From positions 1-19,644 of the forward strand of contig JALWLW010000043.1 in NCBI GenBank assembly GCA_027081065.1: DNA of 19,644 nt, written 5' to 3'. Under the pieces are notes generated by a model. The model did no database searches and was not told where the DNA came from. It saw only the letters and a list, made by a program, of their open reading frames with translations. The position numbers and the translations under genes are program-made. Positions 7,113 through 15,044 of the stretch are shown here, in pieces (the stretch's first letter is position 1; each line of letters starts with the position of its first letter). The stretch comes from Campylobacteraceae bacterium (GTDB taxonomy: Bacteria > Campylobacterota > Campylobacteria > Campylobacterales > Sulfurovaceae).

Positions 7113-8024
7113 ATGAAAGAAAAAAAAGATAAACTCACTCTACGTCAGCTTGAAATATTTTTAAATGTTGTAAAAGAAGGTCATCTTACCAATGTTGCTA
7201 AAGGAATGGGGCTAAGCCAATCAGCGATCTCCATGGCAATTAAAGAGCTTGAAAAAATCTTAGGTAATCCTCTTTTTGACCGAATTAATAAAAAACTTGT
7301 ACTCAATGAAATGGGTCGTGCTTTTGAAAAAGAGATTACGCCTATTTTAAAAAAAATCAATGATATTGAGTATGAGTTTAAAAACACTGCCAACAAAGGT
7401 ATGGTAAGAGTAGGAGCTAGTACGACCATTGTTGACTACCTTATGCCTCCCATTATCTGCTCTTACATGAACAACTACCCAGATGTCAAAGTAGCCCTTA
7501 AAGAAGGTAATACAAAAAACATCGTGAACCTTATTAAAGAGGGGGAACTGGATGTTGCTTTTATTGAAGGGGTCGTAAATGACTCGGACATCATAAAAAG
7601 TATTGTAGGCATAGATGAATTGGTCGTAGTGACCACAGATGAATCTCTCAAAGATGCTTGTTTCATAGATACTCTACAAACAAGGAAATGGGTACTAAGA
7701 GAAGAGGGGTCTGGTACACGAGAAGTTTTTTTAGACTATGTTAAAGATAAAGTTGACCATATTAATATCTTTTTAGAATTAGGACACACCGAATCTATTA
7801 AATCATTGTTACTTAACCATCAATGTTTAACCTGTATTTCTAAAATTGCCGTAACTCAAGAAATACACAATAAAAAACTAATTCAAGTCCCTTTACGAAA
7901 CTTTGAATGTAAACGTAACTTCTATATGATTTACCATAAAGATAAATATCGAAGTGAACTCTTTGAAAAATTTGTCACTTTTACCCAAAGAATGATGAAA
8001 GAGATGATTGAAGAGAGACGATAA
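7113..8024 (+). CDS. LysR-family transcriptional regulator
   Basis: The protein has 303 residues, a standard LysR length. The N-terminal winged helix-turn-helix spans about 9-68 (LRQLEIFLNVVKEGHLT, then GLSQSAISMAIKELE). A linker helix follows, then an effector-binding domain at about 95-300. The LREEGSGTR stretch is typical of the CysL/CbbR branch, whose members often sense metabolites of sulfur or carbon assimilation; the inducer here is unknown. ATG 7113 is the only sensible start and has no Shine-Dalgarno, while a TATAAT lies 6 bp upstream, so the mRNA may be leaderless. The gene converges on mobA with just 3 bp between the stops. LysR proteins often control divergent neighbours, but none is present here, so its target cannot be read from context. 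Confidence 0.93.
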   Translation: MKEKKDKLTLRQLEIFLNVVKEGHLTNVAKGMGLSQSAISMAIKELEKILGNPLFDRINKKLVLNEMGRAFEKEITPILKKINDIEYEFKNTANKGMVRVGASTTIVDYLMPPIICSYMNNYPDVKVALKEGNTKNIVNLIKEGELDVAFIEGVVNDSDIIKSIVGIDELVVVTTDESLKDACFIDTLQTRKWVLREEGSGTREVFLDYVKDKVDHINIFLELGHTESIKSLLLNHQCLTCISKIAVTQEIHNKKLIQVPLRNFECKRNFYMIYHKDKYRSELFEKFVTFTQRMMKEMIEERR

Positions 8025-8027
8025 AGC

Positions 8028-8606
8028 TTAAATAGCCTTATTTAATCTCTCTTGTGCTTCTTTATACTCATGAGGATAATTTAAATTCATAAAAAAATGT
8101 TCCTCTTCTATGGGAACTTTTTTCACTTTCAACTGTTCAAACAATGTTTGTAATCGATGAGTATTATTTTTTAATGCACTTTTAGCTTCAGTTAAAAAAC
8201 TTCGACGATAAATTGCACATAAGGGTTCAAGTCCATTTTGAGACTCAACTACAATCACATCAACACCTATTTCTCTTGCGTCATATAACTTAGTAATGAC
8301 ATACTTTTTCACAAAAGGGGCATCTACACTCAAAACAAAAATTTCATCACATGCTAATGTTTCAAAAATAGAGACCAATCCCACCAAAGGTGATGAGATG
8401 TTATTCACATCTTTAATCACCTTAGCATCAAAGTTAAATTTATCTTTTTTAGATGAAATATAAACGCTATCAAATAATTTACTTAAACGTTCATATTGAA
8501 ATTCAGCTAAAGATGAAAAACCTCCAAAAGGAAGTAATGCTTTGTCTTCTTTCATTCGTGAACTTTTTCCACCAGCAATAATGACAGCTACACGATTATT
8601 TTTCAT
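8028..8606 (-). CDS. mobA: Molybdenum cofactor guanylyltransferase
   Basis: The enzyme transfers GMP from GTP to molybdopterin-Mo to make the MGD cofactor used by DMSO-reductase-family enzymes such as periplasmic nitrate reductase and formate dehydrogenase. It has 192 residues, as usual. The nucleotide-binding signature is AGGKSSRM (11-18) with Lys22, in which the usual Gly after RM is Lys19. SVDAPF (93-98) carries the metal-binding Asp95, and the C-terminal NLNYPHEY matches the family's NxNTPxD region. An upstream ATG at 8627 would add seven residues. I prefer 8606 because its ATG overlaps the dacB stop as TAATG, a sign of translational coupling. Neither start has a clear ribosome binding site. 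Confidence 0.88.
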   Translation of the reverse strand: MKNNRVAVIIAGGKSSRMKEDKALLPFGGFSSLAEFQYERLSKLFDSVYISSKKDKFNFDAKVIKDVNNISSPLVGLVSIFETLACDEIFVLSVDAPFVKKYVITKLYDAREIGVDVIVVESQNGLEPLCAIYRRSFLTEAKSALKNNTHRLQTLFEQLKVKKVPIEEEHFFMNLNYPHEYKEAQERLNKAI

Positions 8607-10027
8607 TAGAGTGTATTTGCAACCCATTCAATAACCAAGTTTGCCAATTTAGCACCATATTTGCGTGAATATTTATCATTAACCAAGACCACTACCACAT
8701 AACGTTCACCAGATATACCCTCTACGTAACCTGCAATATTTTTAACCCTTTTAATTGTTCCTGTTTTCATCCATGCTCGACCATAAACAGATGAATATTT
8801 AAAACGTCGCTTTATTGTCCCATCTATTCCAGCTATGGCTAAAGTGTCCATCCAGCGTTGACCATAATTTTTATAAGCATGGTCAAGCAAATTTGCTAAC
8901 GATTTAGCTGTTAACTTTGCTGAACGAGAAAGTCCTGAACCATTAGCAATATAAGTTGTCCCTTTTTCCAAAATATAATATTTATTTAACATATTCTCAA
9001 TCGCTTTACGACTTTTATAAAGCGTACTCGGTCCATCAAAACTAACAGCTCCCATAGTTAACATAAGTTGTCGTGCCATTAAATTGTCAGACTTCTTAGC
9101 AATGGTTGAAATTACTGACTCTAACGGCTCGGAATAGTGAGAAAAAATATACGTAGCAGATGCAGGTACTTTTTTAAGTTTCAATGTCCCTTCTAGCTTA
9201 ATATTTTGATGGGCTAAACCATTTTTAAAAGCATAATAAAATGCACGATGGGGCATAGAGATAACCTTACAAACTTTTCGACTACCACAACGTTTTGCTA
9301 ATTTTCCTGTTAAAAATACTGTTGAACGTCCAGAATTATTGGTCTTAATACTTACTTTAGGCCAAGCACGACTACCTCTACATGAACCATTGACCATGCG
9401 TAACTTATTCACTACTTTATAACTTTGATCTGGAACATCTTTAGAGATTTTAGCTTTTTTAGAATGAGGGGTAATACAAATAGTACTTTTTCGCTTGTTA
9501 AACATAATTGCATCAGGCATTGCATTATAAGGACTATAAACATTTTTATCAAAACCTGAATTGTTTTTATTGGCAACACTAAAAAGGGTTCGGTCAATAA
9601 TAATATTTCCTCTAATCTTACGAATCCCAGCAGCCCTTACTTGTGCTGAAATATCATCGATATGCTCTGTCCCTAAAGTAGAATCACCTGATGCCTTAAC
9701 ATACAAGTCTCCTTTGAGTATGCCATTTTTTAAAGAGCCTGTATAATAGAACTTCGTTTCCCAACGATAATCAAAACCCAATTTAAGTAAAGCTGAATAG
9801 GTAGTTAAAAGCTTAATTACTGAAGCAGGAGAACGTTTCACATGAGTATTCCACGAAGCAATAGGTGTTTGTGAATTTACAGATTGAATATGAATACTAT
9901 AGTTGGCTTTATTTATAGGAATCGATGATATCTCAGAAGCTAAGTCAGCTGGAATGCTAACAGAGAAAGAAAAAGTCGTGCAGAGTACCAATAAAGCTAA
10001 AATTTTATGTAAACTATTTATTATCAT
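8606..10027 (-). CDS. dacB: D-alanyl-D-alanine carboxypeptidase/endopeptidase, PBP4 type (peptidase S13)
   Basis: This is a low-molecular-mass class C penicillin-binding protein that trims or cleaves peptidoglycan cross-links in the periplasm. It has 473 residues, with an N-terminal signal peptide (a hydrophobic core at about 9-24, probable cleavage near 24-30). The three active-site motifs are complete: S69-x-x-K72 in SPASVIK, S313-D-N315, and K421-T-G423. The long insert between the first two motifs is characteristic of the S13 family. Five cysteines after the signal peptide are unusual for a PBP but fit a periplasmic protein with disulfides. AAAGGGAT precedes the ATG. The stop overlaps the mobA start, so these functionally unrelated genes are translationally coupled. 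Confidence 0.93.
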   Translation of the reverse strand: MIINSLHKILALLVLCTTFSFSVSIPADLASEISSIPINKANYSIHIQSVNSQTPIASWNTHVKRSPASVIKLLTTYSALLKLGFDYRWETKFYYTGSLKNGILKGDLYVKASGDSTLGTEHIDDISAQVRAAGIRKIRGNIIIDRTLFSVANKNNSGFDKNVYSPYNAMPDAIMFNKRKSTICITPHSKKAKISKDVPDQSYKVVNKLRMVNGSCRGSRAWPKVSIKTNNSGRSTVFLTGKLAKRCGSRKVCKVISMPHRAFYYAFKNGLAHQNIKLEGTLKLKKVPASATYIFSHYSEPLESVISTIAKKSDNLMARQLMLTMGAVSFDGPSTLYKSRKAIENMLNKYYILEKGTTYIANGSGLSRSAKLTAKSLANLLDHAYKNYGQRWMDTLAIAGIDGTIKRRFKYSSVYGRAWMKTGTIKRVKNIAGYVEGISGERYVVVVLVNDKYSRKYGAKLANLVIEWVANTL

Positions 10028-10095
10028 ATATATCCCTTTGAGTATTCATAATAATCAAAAAACTTTTAAGAAAATATAAAATTCCTACGCTTTAC

Positions 10096-10437
10096 CTAAC
10101 AAACCATCCAATTCTCCATTTTAAACACATCTTGTGTACAAGGCATCATTTTCCAACCAGCAGATTCAAGGTACATCATCTTTCCACCAAAATATCCAAC
10201 AACATACATTTCTTTGTATATAGGGTACATTCCCCCTAAAAACATAGAAAAAATATCATCATAAGAAGCAGGGTGTTCATAGTGCTCAAAGTCTAAAGTA
10301 TGTAAAACAATTAGTGCATAATGTAACATCTCGTTTTTCATCATAGAGTTACTCAAGACATAATAGGAAGGATAGGTCACCGATGGATCTTCTACAAGTT
10401 CAGAGATATAGAGCCGTTCTTTCTTTTTATTAAACAT
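10096..10437 (-). CDS. Small protein of unknown function
   Basis: The protein has 113 residues and I do not recognise the family. It is soluble-looking with a basic first ten residues, many aromatic residues (about ten Tyr) and many Met, including three MM pairs, and it ends in Cys. No signal peptide, membrane segment or catalytic motif can be seen. The sequence is not low-complexity, and the frame is uninterrupted in the same direction as its neighbours recJ (61 bp upstream) and dacB (68 bp downstream), so I take it as real. No ribosome binding site is seen. On the coding strand a TAAAAT ends 6 bp before the ATG, the same arrangement as for the LysR gene, so a leaderless transcript is possible. 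Confidence 0.72.
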   Translation of the reverse strand: MFNKKKERLYISELVEDPSVTYPSYYVLSNSMMKNEMLHYALIVLHTLDFEHYEHPASYDDIFSMFLGGMYPIYKEMYVVGYFGGKMMYLESAGWKMMPCTQDVFKMENWMVC

Positions 10438-10498
10438 AAATGTATTTTAGACTATTTTTTTACGATAACCTAGAAATCCTTCAAATTGTCATATTTTT

Positions 10499-12082
10499 CT
10501 AAAAAATTTTCTCCACCATCAACTGCAAAGTAATACGATTGTTAAAATGGTTTTCATTAACCCCATAAACAACGGAAACCACTTGCCCAACATGAAAAAC
10601 CTTTTTTGTCTTAAAAAGTACGGCTTGTTGACGCTTCCCCTCTTGTGAAAAAGTAAAACGTCGATGCTCTTTCTCTTTCCCCATCTCAGCTACATCTTCA
10701 ATGATAACATTTCTAGAGATAAACTTTGGTCGTGCATTACCTTGACCATAAGGTTCATAAGCTTTTAACATATTCACAAGATTAAAATCTATATGTGAAA
10801 AACTCAACTCTCCTAAAATGTCAGGGTCAATGAGTTGTTCAGAGTAGTTCTCTTTTTTGTACTCAAGTTGCAGTTGTTGTTTAAACGCTTCTAAATTCTC
10901 TTCACTCAAACTCAAACCAATGGCAGCTTCATGTCCACCAAATTTATTTAGCAGAGGTCTACACGCAGAGGTGACTTTAAAAAGATTACAGACATGAAAG
11001 CTACGCCCTGAACCTTTTAACTCTCCATTCTCAGCTCTAGTCAATACAATACATGGCTTCTCAAAACGTCGCCCAATCCGTGCAGCAACAATTCCCACAA
11101 CACCTTCATGCCAATCTTCACCTGCTACTACCAAAATGTCGTCGTTAATGTCCACTTGTTTAACAGCTTCATCGGTGATGCGTTGCTCGATGGCTTTTCT
11201 GTTTTCATTAAAGTCTTTGAGCCTCTCCAGTCGTACACGAGCGTCATAAATGTTACTACTAAGCAGAAACTCAACTGACCATTTTGAATCGTCCATGCGT
11301 CCAGCAGAGTTTAGCACAGGGGCAATTTGAAAGCCTATATCATCGGCATTTAAAATCTCTTTATCCAGCTTTTCCATAAAGGCTTTAATAGCAGGAAGTT
11401 GGGAACGGTTAAGGAGTTGAAGCCCAGCCTTAACCATAGCACGGTTTATATGTTGTAGAGGCATCATGTCAGCGATAATAGCAATGCTCACCAAGCCAAG
11501 GTATGACTTGATGTCCACATTGGCGTTTAAAGCCTTATTAAGTGATGCTATGAGGTACCAAGCAATCTGTGCACCACACACTTCTTCGTAGGGAAATGGA
11601 CAATCCTCTTGTTTTTGGTTAACAATGGCATAAGCTTCAGGAATTTGAGCAGGAACAATGTGATGGTCGGTAATGATTAAATCAATTCCCATCTCTTGAC
11701 ACATCTTCGCAGCAGCCACAGCTGCAATGCCGTTGTCAACTGTAAAGATTAAGTCTGCCCCCTCAACTCTAGGCATGAGATTAGGAGAAAGTCCATAACC
11801 ATCACGAAAACGGTTAGGGATAATCCACTCCAAATCCACCCCAATCTCTTGAAAAAACATATTTATTAAGGTAGTAGAGACCACCCCATCGACATCATAG
11901 TCACCGATGAGCATGAGTTTTTCACCTGTGTGAATAGCTTTGACTATTCTTGCTACTGCTCTCTCCATGTCTTTAAACTGTGAAGGTTTTGGTAAATCGG
12001 CTAAAGAGAGATGTCCGTCTTTAGAAAAACGTCTTTGGAGTTTTTGGTCGATTTGTGTTGGGGTTATTTGAAGGTAGGGCAT
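10499..12082 (-). CDS. recJ: Single-stranded-DNA-specific 5'-3' exonuclease RecJ
   Basis: RecJ degrades single-stranded DNA from the 5' end during recombination, mismatch repair and restart of stalled forks. It has 527 residues, somewhat shorter than E. coli RecJ, as is common in this phylum. DHH-family motifs are present: DYDVDG (61-66), DNG (116-118), DHH (139-141), and in the DHHA1 half GEDWHEGVVGI (321-331), GSGR (357-360) and GGHEAA (382-387). A C-terminal OB-type region (about 430-527) completes it. It follows pyrG by 49 bp and is likely co-transcribed with dnaN and pyrG, away from the origin. The ribosome binding site is weak, and a hairpin sits between the pyrG stop and this start. 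Confidence 0.95.
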   Translation of the reverse strand: MPYLQITPTQIDQKLQRRFSKDGHLSLADLPKPSQFKDMERAVARIVKAIHTGEKLMLIGDYDVDGVVSTTLINMFFQEIGVDLEWIIPNRFRDGYGLSPNLMPRVEGADLIFTVDNGIAAVAAAKMCQEMGIDLIITDHHIVPAQIPEAYAIVNQKQEDCPFPYEEVCGAQIAWYLIASLNKALNANVDIKSYLGLVSIAIIADMMPLQHINRAMVKAGLQLLNRSQLPAIKAFMEKLDKEILNADDIGFQIAPVLNSAGRMDDSKWSVEFLLSSNIYDARVRLERLKDFNENRKAIEQRITDEAVKQVDINDDILVVAGEDWHEGVVGIVAARIGRRFEKPCIVLTRAENGELKGSGRSFHVCNLFKVTSACRPLLNKFGGHEAAIGLSLSEENLEAFKQQLQLEYKKENYSEQLIDPDILGELSFSHIDFNLVNMLKAYEPYGQGNARPKFISRNVIIEDVAEMGKEKEHRRFTFSQEGKRQQAVLFKTKKVFHVGQVVSVVYGVNENHFNNRITLQLMVEKIF

Positions 12083-12099
12083 AGTTTATCTTTTATTAC

Positions 12100-12126
12100 G
12101 CAGGTATGGTATCGTCACACCTACGG
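12100..12126. repeat. Inverted repeat in the pyrG-recJ gap
   Basis: CGCAGGT (12100-12106) can pair with ACCTACG (12120-12126), with one G-U wobble when read on the reverse strand, giving a 7-bp stem and a 13-base loop. It fills much of the 49-bp gap. It may act as an attenuator or processing site between pyrG and recJ, or be a copy of a dispersed intergenic sequence; part of it resembles 17180-17205. Confidence 0.35.
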
Positions 12127-12131
12127 TTACT

Positions 12132-13748
12132 TCATTTGTTTAATGCGTTCTTAACAAATGCCAAAATAGATGGATTTGGATTTTGTAATCGTGAGGTAAA
12201 TTCAGGGTGGAACTGAACCCCTAAAAACCAAGGGTGTTCAGCTACTTCAATAGCTTCAATAAGCCCTGCTGATTCACCTGTAATTATCATTCCATTGTTC
12301 TCTAATGCTTCACGATATTTTGGGTTGGCTTCATATCGGTGTCGGTGACGCTCAAAAATAGTTGATGCACCATAAGCCTCACGAAGGTTTGAACCCTCTT
12401 TGGTATCACACTCATACTCACCTAAACGCATGGTTCCACCCATAGGTGAAGTTGATGTTCGTACTTGTTTTGAACCAGCAGAGTCTATAAACTCATCAAT
12501 TAAAAATATAATAGGATTTTCAGTCTCTTCATTAAACTCTACAGAAGTTGCATTTTCTAAACCAAGAACATTACGAGCAAATTCAATCATGGCAAGTTGC
12601 ATTCCTAGACAAATACCTAAAAATGGTATTTTCTCTTCTCTTGCGTATCTAATGGCTTCAATTTTACCCTCAACACCACGTTCGCCAAAACCACCTGCAA
12701 CTAAGATTCCATCACAGTCTATAAGGTATTTTTTAGCACCATTATTTTCTATTTTTTCTGAATCTACCCACTTAATTTCAACATTAGTATCAAGGTGAGC
12801 TCCAGCGTGAATAAGTGCTTCGGTTAGAGACTTATATGACTCTTTTAAGTCTAAGTATTTACCAACGAAAGCGATGGTTGTTTTGTTAGTTGGTTGAATA
12901 ATTTTATGTACCAAATCTGACCAAAGTTGCATATCAGGTTTTAATTCACCAAGATTTAACTCTTTAGCAATAGGCTCTAAGATATCTTGTGTCAAGAAAT
13001 TTAAAGGAACTTCATAAATAGTTGGTGCATCAATCGCTTCAATAACTGATTTTTCATCAACATCACAAGAGAAAGCGACTTTACGTCGAATGTCACTAGG
13101 AATTCTCTCTTCACTTCTAAGAATAAGTATTTGTGGTGTAATACCAATACGTCTAAGCTCTTGAACTGAATGTTGTGTTGGTTTAGTTTTAATTTCACCT
13201 GCTGTACGAATATAAGGAAGTAAAGTAACATGAATATTCATTACATTTTCACGTCCCATATCATGTTTCATTTGACGAATAGTCTCAAGAAATGGCATTC
13301 CCTCCATGTCTCCTGTTGTTCCACCAAGTTCTACAATTAAAATATCTTTAGTTTCTCCAGCTTTAACAATACGCTCTTTAATCTCATTGGTAATATGAGG
13401 GACGATTTGAATGGTTTTACCTAAATATTTACCTAAACGTTCATTTTCAATAACAGATTTATAGATTCTACCCGTGGTAAAGTTATTGTCTTGTCTTAAA
13501 GAAGTATCTAAAAAACGTTCATAGTGCCCTAAGTCTAAATCTGTTTCAGCTCCATCTTTGGTAACAAAGACTTCTCCATGTTCAAGGGGAGACATTGTTC
13601 CTGGGTCGACATTAATATAGGGATCAAGTTTGAGTACGCCTACTCTAAATCCTGAATGTTTTAAAAGTGTTCCGATACTCGCAGCTGTAATTCCTTTTCC
13701 AAGAGAGCTTAAAACTCCACCTGTAACAAAAATAAATTTGGTTGACAT
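12132..13748 (-). CDS. pyrG: CTP synthase (glutamine-hydrolysing)
   Basis: The enzyme aminates UTP to CTP using glutamine and ATP. It has 538 residues, in the normal range. The N-terminal synthetase domain starts with [13 protein letters not shown] and carries [15 protein letters not shown] (40-54) and [10 protein letters not shown] (141-150). The C-terminal class I glutamine amidotransferase domain has the nucleophile Cys380 in GICLGMQ and the His514/Glu516 pair in FHPEF. The start is set at ATG 13748, preceded by AGAGGA. A longer frame from 13772 would overlap dnaN and add eight unrelated residues. The gene begins 16 bp after the dnaN stop, so the two are in one operon. Confidence 0.96.
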   Translation of the reverse strand: MSTKFIFVTGGVLSSLGKGITAASIGTLLKHSGFRVGVLKLDPYINVDPGTMSPLEHGEVFVTKDGAETDLDLGHYERFLDTSLRQDNNFTTGRIYKSVIENERLGKYLGKTIQIVPHITNEIKERIVKAGETKDILIVELGGTTGDMEGMPFLETIRQMKHDMGRENVMNIHVTLLPYIRTAGEIKTKPTQHSVQELRRIGITPQILILRSEERIPSDIRRKVAFSCDVDEKSVIEAIDAPTIYEVPLNFLTQDILEPIAKELNLGELKPDMQLWSDLVHKIIQPTNKTTIAFVGKYLDLKESYKSLTEALIHAGAHLDTNVEIKWVDSEKIENNGAKKYLIDCDGILVAGGFGERGVEGKIEAIRYAREEKIPFLGICLGMQLAMIEFARNVLGLENATSVEFNEETENPIIFLIDEFIDSAGSKQVRTSTSPMGGTMRLGEYECDTKEGSNLREAYGASTIFERHRHRYEANPKYREALENNGMIITGESAGLIEAIEVAEHPWFLGVQFHPEFTSRLQNPNPSILAFVKNALNK

Positions 13749-13764
13749 CAATAATTTTCCTCTT

Positions 13765-14832
13765 TTATGCAATGATTGGCATAATAACTGTAATAAATTC
13801 CTTGTCTATTAAGACAAAAGGTAGTGTTGGTTCATTTAGTGCAATTTTAAAAGTTGTATCATCTACTTGTGCTATAAAATCTAAAAGATACCTACTGTTA
13901 ACATTAAGTTCAAAAGGTTCACTAATTCCTGTAGGAAGAAGTAGTTCTGTTTTAGCTTCAATATTATCTGCTGTTAATGAGTTAAATAAAATACCTTCAG
14001 GAGTAAATGTAACTTTGATTTCTTGAGAAATAGTGGTAATCATTTTGATTGCTTCTAGCATCTCTTTTTTAGGTAAAGTAATATTAAGTTTAGTTTCATT
14101 TGGAATAATACGTGCATAATCTGGATAGTTTCCATTAATTAAGCGTGTAAAGAAATAGTAATTTTGATTTTTAATAATTAAATTGGTATTGTCATAATAG
14201 ATATTAATTTGATTTATAAAAAGTTTTTGAATTTCTAAAATTGCTTTTTTAGGAATAATTAAAGAAAATTCATTTTCATTTTGTGTTTGGATTGAAGCGA
14301 TAGATAGACGTCTAGTATCTGTTCCTACCAATTTTGTTTCATTTTGTTTTATGTCTAGTAGTGCACCATTAAGTTCAAATTTTGGGTTATTATTGTCAAT
14401 GGCTGATGAGATTTTTTTTAAGCTACGTATTAAACTAATAGAATCTAAAGTAATTTGTGGTTTATTTTCAATTAAAGGAAATGAAGGATAATTTTTAGGA
14501 TTAAAAGTTGGAAGTTTAAATTTAGATTGATTTTGTTTAATATTTAGATTGTTTTCTATTTTTTCTAAAATAATTTTTTCATTTTTTAAAATACGAATAA
14601 TATCTAAAAGTTTTTTTCCATTTGCAGTGAATGAACCTTCATCTTCGATAATTATATTAGATGAATTAACAATTAAACCTATTTCTCCATCGGTTGCTTT
14701 AAGAGTTACTTTATTATTTATTGCTTCTATGTAAACGTGTGAAGTAATTTGACTGGCATCTTTTTTTTCTAAAAAAGCTTGTAAATTAATTAATATGGAT
14801 TCCATTAATGGTTTTTCAACATGAATCTTCAT
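13765..14832 (-). CDS. dnaN: DNA polymerase III beta subunit (sliding clamp)
   Basis: The clamp forms a ring dimer round DNA and tethers the polymerase. It has 355 residues, close to the usual 365, and is built of three similar clamp domains (about 1-120, 125-245 and 250-355). Recognisable stretches are the N-terminal [18 protein letters not shown], the [12 protein letters not shown] motif of domain 2, and the C-terminal ending VIMPIIA, which corresponds to the MPMRL-type end that borders the partner-binding pocket. AAGGA sits 6 bp before the ATG. The gene lies downstream of dnaA, separated by the second origin segment, and pyrG follows at once. Confidence 0.96.
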   Translation of the reverse strand: MKIHVEKPLMESILINLQAFLEKKDASQITSHVYIEAINNKVTLKATDGEIGLIVNSSNIIIEDEGSFTANGKKLLDIIRILKNEKIILEKIENNLNIKQNQSKFKLPTFNPKNYPSFPLIENKPQITLDSISLIRSLKKISSAIDNNNPKFELNGALLDIKQNETKLVGTDTRRLSIASIQTQNENEFSLIIPKKAILEIQKLFINQINIYYDNTNLIIKNQNYYFFTRLINGNYPDYARIIPNETKLNITLPKKEMLEAIKMITTISQEIKVTFTPEGILFNSLTADNIEAKTELLLPTGISEPFELNVNSRYLLDFIAQVDDTTFKIALNEPTLPFVLIDKEFITVIMPIIA

Positions 14833-14833
14833 T

Positions 14834-14991
14834 TTTTTCCTTCATTTTTGTTTTATATCTCTCTTATTTTATTTAAAATAAGTAGCAGTAGTAGTAGTTC
14901 TTGTTGAAAAGGTGAAAAACCTTTTTTGAACTATGTTTTATGGGACTTGAAGATGTTTTTAATTTATTATACTTTTTCACATCTATTCACT
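14834..14991. other. Second origin segment (oriC2): AT-rich unwinding region, TAG triplets and DnaA boxes
   Basis: This is the main gap between dnaA and dnaN. From left to right it holds an almost pure AT stretch (about 14840-14880), six triplets AAG-TAG-CAG-TAG-TAG-TAG (14880-14897), a DnaA-box-like TTTTTCACC on the reverse strand (14911-14919), TTTTTCACA (14973-14981) and CTATTCACT (14983-14991). Read 3' to 5' away from the box, the triplets are GAT repeats, the layout known as DnaA-trios, which guide DnaA onto one strand at the unwinding site. The box at 14911 also overlaps an AAAAGG/CCTTTT hairpin (14907-14925). Bipartite origins flanking dnaA are established for Helicobacter pylori and related bacteria. 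Confidence 0.7.
14966..14971 (-). promoter_or_regulatory. Probable -10 element for dnaN, adjacent to DnaA boxes
   Basis: TATAAT on the reverse strand, with the DnaA boxes 14973-14981 and 14983-14991 directly upstream, so bound DnaA would cover the promoter. A second reverse-strand TATAAT is at 14998-15003. Either gives a leader of more than 120 nt that runs through the unwinding region. Confidence 0.45.
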
Positions 14992-15044
14992 TATTGAATT
15001 ATATCTTTTTTTATTAGTTCTTTAGATTAACTTTTAATGACTCT

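Noticed and set aside
8607..8627. A longer MobA starting at 8627
   Set aside because: The seven added residues are unlike the family, and the ATG at 8606 is coupled to the dacB stop.
12400..12798. A forward open frame of 132 codons opposite pyrG
   Set aside because: It lies wholly antisense to a well-supported gene and has no ribosome binding site or recognisable domain.
13749..13772. A longer CTP synthase starting at 13772
   Set aside because: It would overlap the end of dnaN. The ATG at 13748 has AGAGGA upstream and gives the family-typical N-terminus.
13742..14026. A forward open frame opposite the end of dnaN
   Set aside because: It is the complement shadow of dnaN and pyrG with no independent support.
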